In this document: positions 16,648 to 23,055 of the stretch, piece after piece
How the letters are laid out: each line of letters begins with the position of its first letter
Position numbering within the stretch: position 1 is the stretch's first letter
NCBI GenBank assembly: GCA_016715995.1
Contig: JADJXF010000029.1
Coordinates: 1 to 34,635, forward strand
Direction: 5' to 3'
DNA: 34,635 nucleotides
Source: Flavobacteriales bacterium
GTDB lineage: Bacteria > Bacteroidota > Bacteroidia > Flavobacteriales_F > PHOS-HE28
Translations under genes and position numbers: made by a program
Notes under the pieces: generated by a model
The model's input: the letters and a program-made list of their open reading frames with translations, nothing else
Told to the model about the DNA's origin: nothing
The model's database searches: none

Positions 16648-17060
16648 GACCGCTTGAACAGATCGTCCTCGTCCTCGAAGGCCTTGAACTCGATCGCATG
16701 GCCGTCGGGATCCTCGATGAACATGCTCACCTGCTCGCCCACCTCTCCCTTCATTACGGTGCGCGGTTCGATGAAGAAGGAGTAGCCCACTTTCTTCAAC
16801 TTGTCGCGCAGCTTCTTCCAATCGCTCATGTTGAGCACGATGCCCCAGTGATCGCTGGGCACGTTGCTGTGCGGATTGTAGATGCGGGCGGTCTTGTACG
16901 TGATGGGCACTTCCTGAATCGTGAGCTGATGGCCGAAGAAGTCAAAGTCGACCCAGGTATCGGAGCTGCGGCCCTCCCGACAGCCGAGGAACTTGCCATA
17001 GAACGCCTTGATGCGCTTGAGGTCGGTAGTGGCGAACGCGAGGTGGAAGGTGCCGTTCAT
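16644..17060 (-). CDS. VOC-superfamily (glyoxalase/dioxygenase-like) protein
   Basis: 138 residues with two betaalphabetabetabeta modules. Candidate metal ligands are His6 (FHLAFATTDL), His71 (SDHWGIVL) and Glu124 (GHAIEFKAF), at the family positions; FGHQLTIQE in the first half is also characteristic. VOC members include glyoxalases, extradiol dioxygenases and fosfomycin/bleomycin resistance proteins. Nothing here separates these, so no substrate is assigned. The ATG at 17060 gives the usual family N-terminus; an upstream extension to 17132 would run through a terminator hairpin. It overlaps the downstream membrane protein gene by 4 bases. Confidence 0.85.
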   Translation of the reverse strand: MNGTFHLAFATTDLKRIKAFYGKFLGCREGRSSDTWVDFDFFGHQLTIQEVPITYKTARIYNPHSNVPSDHWGIVLNMSDWKKLRDKLKKVGYSFFIEPRTVMKGEVGEQVSMFIEDPDGHAIEFKAFEDEDDLFKRS

Positions 17061-17077
17061 GGGTTGGTGGTTGCTGG

Positions 17078-17086
17078 CGAAAAGTA
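17078..17086 (-). promoter_or_regulatory. Putative -7 box TACTTTTCG for the VOC gene, inside a terminator tail
   Basis: The minus strand reads TACTTTTCG, one step from TAnnTTTG, 17 bases before the ATG at 17060. It coincides with the T-rich tail of the terminator of the preceding gene. Confidence 0.35.
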
Positions 17087-17119
17087 AGAAGGCCCCGAAG
17101 CCTGATGCTCCGAGGCCTT
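17079..17119 (-). terminator. Rho-independent terminator after the acidic-tail gene
   Basis: On the minus strand AAGGCCTCGGAGC pairs with GCTTCGGGGCCTT (13 pairs, two of them G-T; plus-strand arms 17107-17119 and 17089-17101) around a 5-base loop and is followed by CTTACTTTT. It lies 24 bases after the stop at 17144. Confidence 0.82.
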
Positions 17120-17143
17120 CCCGCATCGCCATAAGGCGGGAGG

Positions 17144-17557
17144 TCAGTCGTCGTCTTCCTCGTCCTCGTCGCCGCTGGAATCATCCTCATCCTCGTCATC
17201 ATCGGCCTCCTCGTCGTCGTCCATGTCGTCATCATCGCTCTCCTCTTCTTCACCGCCGACATCATCAACGCTTTCACCGCCTGCGACATCTCCCTCCTCA
17301 TCGATGTCATCTTCGCCAGCGGCTGCGGGCTCGTTATCCTGCTCCAGGAACTCCTCGATCTCCGCCCGGCTCTCTGCGTTGATCTTGATCAGGTACATCG
17401 CCTCCGGCGTGCGCAGCTCGATTACGCGCAGCATCTCGCCCTTGGCGGTCGGTATGGTCTTGATGTGCGTGGCATCGATCCCGTCAGGGAACTGTTCCTG
17501 AAGGGTCTCCTTGAGCTCATCGGTCAAGGTGTTGAAGGAACGGATCAGGCGCTGCAT
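17144..17557 (-). CDS. Small protein with extreme acidic tail, Bacteroidota-conserved type
   Basis: 137 residues. Residues 1-70 form a compact domain (RLIRSFNTLTDELKETLQEQFPDGID, THIKTIPTAKGEMLRVIELRTPEAMYLIKI). From about residue 80 onward the protein is almost only Asp, Glu, Gly and Ser, ending in runs of Asp. Bacteroidota genomes commonly carry such a protein; it is sometimes labelled 'DNA primase' in databases, but nothing here supports catalytic activity. The tail could mimic DNA or bind basic proteins or cations. It starts 40 bases after the end of the deoxyhypusine-synthase-like gene, so it is probably co-transcribed, and it is followed by a strong terminator. The GA[TC]/GA[AG] repeats make the tail DNA low-complexity and prone to length change. 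Confidence 0.8.
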   Translation of the reverse strand: MQRLIRSFNTLTDELKETLQEQFPDGIDATHIKTIPTAKGEMLRVIELRTPEAMYLIKINAESRAEIEEFLEQDNEPAAAGEDDIDEEGDVAGGESVDDVGGEEEESDDDDMDDDEEADDDEDEDDSSGDEDEEDDD

Positions 17558-17597
17558 GCATTGAACGCCGAGGCCCGGCGCAGGCGTTTGGGCTGGG

Positions 17598-18575
17598 TTA
17601 CATGTCGAGGACGTACGCGAAGATGAGGGGTGCTACAATAGTAGCATCGCTTTCGATGATGTACTTCGGAGTGTCGATGTCCAATTTCCCCCAGGTGATC
17701 TTCTCGTTTGGAACGGCGCCGCTATAGCTGCCATAGCTGGTGGTGCTATCGCTGATCTGGCAGAAGTAGCTCCAGAAGGGGATGCTCGCACGCTGGAGGT
17801 CCTGATGGAGCATGGGCACCACGCAGATGGGGAAGTCGCCCGCGATGCCGCCCCCGATCTGGAAGAAGCCGATGCCATTGGGACCGCAGTTGGCCGTGTA
17901 CCAATCCGCCAGGAACATCATGTACTCGATGCCGCTCTTCATCATCTGCGGCTTGCAGTCGCCGGTGATGCAGTGCCCGGCGAAGATGTTGCCGAGCGTG
18001 CTGTCCTCCCACCCGGGGCAGATGATGGGCAGGTTGCGCTCGGCGGCGGCTACCATCCAGCTGTTCTTCGGATCGATTTGGTAGTACTGCTGGAGCACGC
18101 CTGATTTGATCATGGCGTAGAAGTACTCGTGCGGGAAGCGCCTGCTGCCGCTTATGTCGTCGGCGGTCCACAGTTCCACCACATGCTTTTCCAGGCGGCG
18201 GAAGGCCTCGTGCTCGGGGATGCACGTGTCCGTCACGCGGTTCATGCCTCTGTCGAGAAGGTCGCGCTCCTGCTGCGGGGTGAGGTCGCGGTAATGGGGA
18301 ATGCGCTCGTAGTGGTCATGCGCCACCAGGTTCATCACGTCTTCCTCCAGGTTGGCGCCGGTGCAGCTGATGATGTCCACCTTGCCCTGGCGGATCATCT
18401 CCGCGAGAATCTTCCCCAACTCACCGGTGCTCATGGCCCCCGCGAGGGTGATCATCATCTTGCGGCCTTTACCGAGGTGCGCCTTGTAGCCCTTGGCGGC
18501 ATCGACGAGCGCGGCCGCATTGAAGTGCAGGTAGTGCTTCTCGATGAAGTCGGAGATGGGACGTGTGCTGCTCAT
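17598..18575 (-). CDS. Deoxyhypusine synthase-like enzyme
   Basis: 325 residues, full family length for bacterial members. Motifs: MMITLAGAMSTGELGKILAEMI (about 39-60), DIISCTGANLEEDVMNL (66-82; NAD-binding region), GNIFAGHCITGDC, GGGIAGDFPICVVP, and EKITWGKLDIDTPKYI with Lys297 at the position of the catalytic lysine that carries the aminobutyl group in eukaryotic DHS. Bacteria lack eIF5A, so the usual substrate is absent; bacterial relatives are thought to transfer aminobutyl or related groups between small polyamines, for example in homospermidine formation. Arginine decarboxylase lies directly upstream, which supports a polyamine role. The exact product cannot be read from sequence. Confidence 0.92.
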   Translation of the reverse strand: MSSTRPISDFIEKHYLHFNAAALVDAAKGYKAHLGKGRKMMITLAGAMSTGELGKILAEMIRQGKVDIISCTGANLEEDVMNLVAHDHYERIPHYRDLTPQQERDLLDRGMNRVTDTCIPEHEAFRRLEKHVVELWTADDISGSRRFPHEYFYAMIKSGVLQQYYQIDPKNSWMVAAAERNLPIICPGWEDSTLGNIFAGHCITGDCKPQMMKSGIEYMMFLADWYTANCGPNGIGFFQIGGGIAGDFPICVVPMLHQDLQRASIPFWSYFCQISDSTTSYGSYSGAVPNEKITWGKLDIDTPKYIIESDATIVAPLIFAYVLDM

Positions 18576-18589
18576 CGGGCTGTTCGGGG

Positions 18590-18598
18590 CGAAATATA
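18590..18598 (-). promoter_or_regulatory. Putative -7 box TATATTTCG before the DHS-like gene
   Basis: The minus strand reads TATATTTCG, 14 bases before the ATG at 18575. It would allow expression independent of arginine decarboxylase. No clear -33 element is visible. Confidence 0.35.
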
Positions 18599-18671
18599 GC
18601 GGGAGGTTGATGCTGGTTGGGGGTTGTGCGGATTGGCTTTGATCGAGCCGCGAATCGAACCCTCAACTTCC

Positions 18672-20096
18672 TTAACCCCCTACCTTCCTTACGGTCTCCT
18701 CCATGGGCAGGTAGCCCAGCAATTGCAGCATGCGTTCGGCGCTTTGCTGCTCGGCGAACACGGTGTCCACCAGCGTGCCGTCCGGCAAGCGGTCGATCAG
18801 CACGTGCTTGGGCTTGGGGATGAGGCAGTGCTGGATGCCGCCGAAGCCACCCAGCGTGTCCTGGTAGGCACCGGTGTTGAAGTAGCCGATGCATTGCCGC
18901 TTCTCCTCGTTGTACTTGGGCAGGTAGATGGCGTTGATGTGCTGCTCGCTGTTGTAGTAGTCGTCGCTGTCGCAGGTCATGCCGCCGAGGAAGACGCGCT
19001 CGTACTCATCGTGCCAGTTGTTCACCGGCAGCATGATGAAGCGCTTGCTGATGGCCCAAGTGTCGGGCAGGGTGGTCATGAAGCTGCCGTCGATCATGTT
19101 CCACCGCTCCTTCTCGTTCTGCTTCTTCTGGTACACGATGCTGAAGAAAGTGGCGCCGCTGTCGCTCACGGTGAAGCTGCCGAACTCGCTGAAGATGTTC
19201 GGCTCCTGCACCTTGTTCTCCTCGCACACGTCCTTGATCCGGCCGATGATCTCGCCGATCATATAGTCAGTGTCGAAGCTGAAGTTGAGGCTGTTCTTGA
19301 TGGGCAGGCCGCCGCCGATGTCGAGGGTATCCAGCGTGCGGCAGAGTTTCCACAGGTCGCAATAGACGTTCACGCACTTGCTCAGCTCGTTCCAGTAGTA
19401 GGCCGTGTCGGTGATCCCCGTATTGATGAAGAAGTGCATCATCTTCAGCCGGAACTTCTTCTGCTTGCTGATGTTCCGCATGTAGAAGGGGATGATGTCT
19501 TTGTAACCGATTCCCAGGCGGCTCGTGTAGAATTCGAACTTGGGCGCCTCCTCGGCGGCGATGCGGATGCCGATGTCGCAGTGGCCCTCGATCGCTTCGT
19601 CGAGCGCGTAGATCTCGCCCATGTTGTCGATGATGGGTACGACATTGAAACCTCGGTTCGCGAGCCGGCCGATGCCCTTGATGTAGCGCTCGTCCTTGAA
19701 GCCGTTGCAGAGGATGGTGCTGTCCTTGGTGATGCGGCCGCGCTCGATGAGCAGCTCGATCATCTCCAAGTCGTAGGCACTGCTCGTCTCCAAGTTCACG
19801 CCCTTGTCGAGCACTTTGTCGATGACGTAATGGAAGTGGTTGCTCTTGGTGCAGTAGAAGTACTCGTAGCGTCCCTGGTAGTCGTGCGCCGCGAAGGCCT
19901 TGGCGAAGCTGGCGCGGGCCATCTCGATCTTCTCGCCGATCTTGGGCAGGTAGCTGATGCGGAGCGGCGTGCCGTGCTTGCGGATGAGGTCCATCAAGGG
20001 CAGGTCGTTCCACACGAGATTCTCGCCGTCGAGCTTGAACTCGTCCTTCGGGAAGTCGAAGGTCTGCTCGATCAGGTCGATGTAGCGGGTCTTCAT
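18672..20096 (-). CDS. speA: Arginine decarboxylase (PLP, fold III)
   Basis: 474 residues. It converts arginine to agmatine, the first step of polyamine synthesis. YFYCTKSNHF places the PLP lysine at Lys84. HxN-type barrel motifs follow (VNLETSSAYDLEMIELL, TILCNGFKDERYI, DIGIRIA), then DIGGGLPIK (phosphate-binding glycine loop), SEFGSFTVSD, and GGMTCDSDDY with the catalytic cysteine at about 375. It belongs to the short Bacteroidota-type arginine decarboxylases (about 460-475 residues) rather than the 630-residue biosynthetic E. coli form, so the fit to speA is by function. It starts 145 bases downstream of a small leader ORF and is followed after about 95 bases by the DHS-like gene. The classical partner agmatinase is not in the window. 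Confidence 0.92.
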   Translation of the reverse strand: MKTRYIDLIEQTFDFPKDEFKLDGENLVWNDLPLMDLIRKHGTPLRISYLPKIGEKIEMARASFAKAFAAHDYQGRYEYFYCTKSNHFHYVIDKVLDKGVNLETSSAYDLEMIELLIERGRITKDSTILCNGFKDERYIKGIGRLANRGFNVVPIIDNMGEIYALDEAIEGHCDIGIRIAAEEAPKFEFYTSRLGIGYKDIIPFYMRNISKQKKFRLKMMHFFINTGITDTAYYWNELSKCVNVYCDLWKLCRTLDTLDIGGGLPIKNSLNFSFDTDYMIGEIIGRIKDVCEENKVQEPNIFSEFGSFTVSDSGATFFSIVYQKKQNEKERWNMIDGSFMTTLPDTWAISKRFIMLPVNNWHDEYERVFLGGMTCDSDDYYNSEQHINAIYLPKYNEEKRQCIGYFNTGAYQDTLGGFGGIQHCLIPKPKHVLIDRLPDGTLVDTVFAEQQSAERMLQLLGYLPMEETVRKVGG

Positions 20097-20241
20097 GGAG
20101 CTAGTTCGCAGTGGGCTGTTGGTTGCTTGTGACGATGGGCTGCCAACTGACCAATGCCTGCTGTTCGGAAGGCTGGTGAGACGGGAACGGCCTTAATGCG
20201 AGCGGCGCGGAGCCGGTGCATAGGGAAGGCTGAGGCGCGCA

Positions 20242-20331
20242 TCAGCGGAAGTGGTATTCGCCACGGACCACGACGGCTGAACACACGTTGGTGCAGTGAT
20301 GCGCAGCGGCTGAACGGCGGGCCATTTTCAT
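20242..20331 (-). CDS. Possible 29-residue leader peptide upstream of speA
   Basis: An ATG at 20331 opens a 30-codon frame: MKMARRSAAAHHCTNVC, then SAVVVRGEYHFR and a TGA at 20242-20244. A -7 box TACTTTTG (20340-20347) ends 8 bases before the ATG, so the frame would be at or near the very 5' end of the transcript. It lies 145 bases upstream of speA on the same strand. The size, position and promoter suggest a leader peptide or a small protein. The two Cys, two adjacent His and Val run are notable, but no residue run clearly matches arginine-based attenuation (3-4 Arg). I see no convincing terminator/antiterminator pair between it and speA, only weak competing TTGGT/ACCAA and GTTGG/CCAAC pairings. 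It could be chance. Confidence 0.42.
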   Translation of the reverse strand: MKMARRSAAAHHCTNVCSAVVVRGEYHFR

Positions 20332-20339
20332 GACGGGTG

Positions 20340-20347
20340 CAAAAGTA
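20340..20347 (-). promoter_or_regulatory. -7 box TACTTTTG upstream of the leader ORF and speA
   Basis: Exact TAnnTTTG on the minus strand in the gap between corA's 3' end and the leader ORF. The -33 region has only TGTG at the right distance. It is the best promoter candidate for the speA block. Confidence 0.5.
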
Positions 20348-20375
20348 GAGGCGGGAGCGATCGGCGCACAGATAT

Positions 20376-21441
20376 TCACAGCCACCGCTTCCGCCTGAAC
20401 CACGCCAGCATCACCAGCGCGATGGCGCCCATGATCCCCAGCACGGCGAAGTAGCCGTAACGCCAGCGCAACTCGGGCATGTGATCGAAGTTCATCCCGT
20501 AAATGCCCACCACGAAGGTGAGGGGGATGAAGATGGTGCTGATGATGGTGAGCAGCTTCATCACCTGCGTCATGCGCAGGTTCTGGCCGGCGTGGTAGGT
20601 GTTCTCCACGCTCAGGAGCATCTCGCGGAAGGTGCCGATGGTTTCGGCGATGTACACCGTGTGGTCCTGCAGATCGTTGATGTAGCGGCGCGTGCTCTTC
20701 TCGATCAACTCGCTCTGGATGGTGTTGAGGCGGCCGGCGAGCTCGCGCATGGGCGTCACGTAGCGGTTCACGGTGATCAGCAGGCCGCGCAGCTCCTGGA
20801 TGGTGAGCAGGTCCTCGTTGCCGGGGCGCACCACCACCTTGCGCTCCAGCTCCTCGATGCGCTTGCCGAGCTGCTCCACGATCACGAAGTACTCGTCCAC
20901 AATCACGTCGAGCAAGGCATAGAGCAGGTAGTCGCTGCCGCAGCGACGCACGCGGCCCAGGTCCTTGCGCAGGCGCTCGCGGATGGGGTCGAGCACATCG
21001 CCCGGGGTCTCCTGGAAGGAGATCACGAGCCCTTTGCGCAACACGAAGCAGATCTGCTCCTGTTCGATTCCGCCGGTTTCCTCATCCAGGCCGAGCATGC
21101 GCGTGACCACGAAGAGGGCAGTCCTGGTACTCCTCCACCTTCGGTCGGTGGTCGGTGTTGAGGATGTCCTCCAGCAGCAGCGGGTGCAGGTTGAAGCGCT
21201 CGCCGATCGCCGACAGCATCCGCTCGCTGTTCAATCCATCGATATTGAGCCATCCTGTATGAGCAGCCGGGTCGATGTCCGTGAAATCCGCGATTGAATT
21301 CAGGCTCCGCTCACTCACCTCCTGTGCATTATAGGTGAACAGGTCGATGGTCATTGACCGCGAGAGGTCGTCATGGCCCACATGGATGAGCGATCCGGGC
21401 GGCAATCCGGCTTTCCCCGCTCTGCTACTGACTTTCTTCAT
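20376..21441 (-). CDS. corA: CorA-family Mg2+/Co2+ transporter, frameshifted
   Basis: The N-terminal fragment (21082-21441) has the cytoplasmic domain start (TGWLNIDGLNSERMLSAIGERFNLHPLLLEDILN, HRPKVEEYQDC). The other frame (20376 to about 21117) continues LFVVTRMLGLDEE, ..., and ends with two transmembrane helices. Between them is the family signature YGMNF (FVVGIYGMNFDHMPEL). The C-terminus is basic (FRRKRWL). An extra base in the GGG run (plus strand 21116-21118) explains the break: removing it gives EEYQDCLFVV and a 354-residue protein, the normal CorA length. The protein forms a pentameric inner-membrane channel for Mg2+ and other divalent ions. Its start overlaps the MscS stop as ATGA (21438-21441). 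Confidence 0.92.
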
Positions 21442-22307
21442 GACTTCACTGATGCGTCCGCGCCCTTCAAGTGAATAGTGCGCTGCGGATAGGGGATGGT
21501 GATGCCTTCCTGGTCGAAGCGGAGCTTGACGCTGCGGTTCAAGTCGTAGTGCATCATGCGCGCCGCAATGGGCTCCTTCGCCCAGGCGTAGGCCCTCAAC
21601 ACGAGCGCGCTGTCATCGATCCGGATCAGGCGAACGGGCACCTTGTGCTGCCCGAGCTTGATTGCTTCCGGCGATCTCCTTTCAATGCAGTCCGGGTGCG
21701 CCTCGCATGCCTCACGGAGCACGGCCATGGCCTTATCCAGATCGCTCTCGTAGCTGATGCCCACCTCTACGAATTCGCAGGTGGCCTCGTCGGTGATGCT
21801 GCTGTTCACGATGGTCTCGTCGCTGATCTTCGCATTGGGGATGATCACACGGCGGTTCTCGAAGGTGACGATCACCGTGTGGCGCAGGGTGATGTCCTCC
21901 ACCACGCCGCTCTCGATGGCGCCTACTTTGATTACATCGCCCACGCGGAAAGGCTTGAAGCTGACGATGAAGATGCCGCTGATGATGTTGCTGAAGGCCC
22001 CCTGCGCGGCGAAACCGACGATGGCCACCAGAATACCAGCGCCCGCGAAGAGCGTCACCGCCAGATGCTTGAATGAAGGGATGCTGTAGATGATGGCGCC
22101 CACGGCCATCAACCCCACCATGAAGCGCGTGGCATTGCGCAGGAAACGATAGCGCGTACGGTCCTCATTGCCTTGATCGCCGCGCAGGTAGGCGCGCCGC
22201 AGCAGCTTGCGGATGATGCGCTCTGCCACGAAGGCTCCCGCCACGATCACGGCCACCTTCAGCAGCAGCAGCGCGTTCACGCCCAGTTCGCTCAGCAGCT
22301 CTTTCAT
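21438..22307 (-). CDS. Small-conductance mechanosensitive channel (MscS family)
   Basis: 289 residues. Three transmembrane helices: about 8-27 (NALLLLKVAVIVAGAFVAE), about 60-78 (MVGLMAVGAIIYSI) and the pore helix about 85-115 with the hallmark GFAAQGAFSNIISGIFI. The beta domain follows: FRVGDVIKVGAIESGVVEDITLRHTVI and RRVIIPNAKISDETIVNSS. The C-terminal alpha-beta domain ends in LRFDQEGITIPYPQRTIHL. It opens under membrane tension to release solutes after osmotic downshock. The ATG at 22307 is preferred over a frame extension to 22361, because it begins right before the first helix and 6 bases after a TACTTTCG box. It is translationally coupled to corA by ATGA. Confidence 0.93.
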   Translation of the reverse strand: MKELLSELGVNALLLLKVAVIVAGAFVAERIIRKLLRRAYLRGDQGNEDRTRYRFLRNATRFMVGLMAVGAIIYSIPSFKHLAVTLFAGAGILVAIVGFAAQGAFSNIISGIFIVSFKPFRVGDVIKVGAIESGVVEDITLRHTVIVTFENRRVIIPNAKISDETIVNSSITDEATCEFVEVGISYESDLDKAMAVLREACEAHPDCIERRSPEAIKLGQHKVPVRLIRIDDSALVLRAYAWAKEPIAARMMHYDLNRSVKLRFDQEGITIPYPQRTIHLKGADASVKS

Positions 22308-22313
22308 CGCCGC

Positions 22314-22321
22314 CGAAAGTA
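22314..22321 (-). promoter_or_regulatory. Putative -7 box TACTTTCG before the MscS gene
   Basis: The minus strand reads TACTTTCG (one change from TAnnTTTG) 6 bases before the ATG. It lies in the 31-base gap after pepE. The same octamer at the same distance precedes the adhesin gene at 29909. Confidence 0.42.
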
Positions 22322-22338
22322 AGCGGGCGTTGCGCGCA

Positions 22339-23046
22339 TCATGCCCCGCCCAGCGAAACACCCAGGTCCGTGCCTCCCGCGAACTCCTTCGCCTCCTTCC
22401 CGCTTCTGAAGAGCTTCATCCCAGCGCCTTCCAGCCGCATGCGGGTTCCGGTCACGTGCAGCAGGGCGCCTTCGCGCAGGCCCACAACGGGCATGTTCGG
22501 GTTGGCCGCCAGGAACTCGGCGATGCGCTGGTCCCGGCTCTCGCCGCCGTGGCCGGGGATGGTCGCTTCGGTGTAATGCGGGTTGATCTGGAACGGGATC
22601 AGGTGCATGGCCCGGAAGCTCGGTGGCTCCACAATGGGCATATCGTTCGTGGTCATGATGGTAGGGCAGGCCACGTTGGCGCCAGCGCTCCAACCGATAT
22701 ATGGCATGCCTTTGCGCGCCTTGTCAGCGATGGCCCGAACGAGTTGGGTGCGATAGAGCGCGCGGATCAAGAGAAATGAGTTACCGCCGCCCACCGCCAC
22801 GGCATCAGCGCCTTCGAGCGCTTTCACGGGGTCGGCCTCACGGTGCAGGCTGAAGAGTTCAGCGCCCAGCTGCGCGAACACCGCTGCAACGCGGTCGGCA
22901 TAGGCGTCCTGTTGATCCTCCACTGCGGCGAATGGTGCGAAGGCGATGCGCTTGCGCCCTTGCAGGAATGCGGTGACGAAGGGGCGCGGCCATGAGAAGA
23001 AGGGCTCGCCGGGCAGCGTGGAGTTAGAGAGCAGCAGCAGTTCCAT
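22339..23046 (-). CDS. pepE: Alpha-aspartyl dipeptidase PepE (peptidase S51)
   Basis: 235 residues. A cytoplasmic serine peptidase that hydrolyses dipeptides with N-terminal aspartate. GWSAGAN places the nucleophile at Ser120; Asp135 (TTND) and His157 (NPHY) complete the triad at exactly the numbering of E. coli PepE. Other family features: ELLLLSNST at the start and AVAVGGGNSFLLIRALY around 82-98. It starts 9 bases after the end of the PD40/OmpA/DUF1573 gene, so it may be read from the end of the T9SS cassette; the functional link, if any, is unclear. A MscS promoter follows its stop. Confidence 0.95.
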   Translation of the reverse strand: MELLLLSNSTLPGEPFFSWPRPFVTAFLQGRKRIAFAPFAAVEDQQDAYADRVAAVFAQLGAELFSLHREADPVKALEGADAVAVGGGNSFLLIRALYRTQLVRAIADKARKGMPYIGWSAGANVACPTIMTTNDMPIVEPPSFRAMHLIPFQINPHYTEATIPGHGGESRDQRIAEFLAANPNMPVVGLREGALLHVTGTRMRLEGAGMKLFRSGKEAKEFAGGTDLGVSLGGA

Positions 23047-23055
23047 GGTGCGATG

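Noticed and set aside
16644..17132. Longer VOC protein starting at 17132
   Set aside because: The extra N-terminus is translated from the terminator hairpin of the preceding gene and lacks family similarity; ATG at 17060 is preferred.
18600..18680. Terminator between speA and the DHS-like gene (GGGGGTT/AACCCCC pairing)
   Set aside because: The arms are almost 50 bases apart, include the speA stop codon and lack a T-run; read-through seems likely.
18624..20132. 502-codon open frame antisense to arginine decarboxylase
   Set aside because: Val/Leu/Asp/Glu-rich shadow; arginine decarboxylase motifs on the minus strand are unambiguous.
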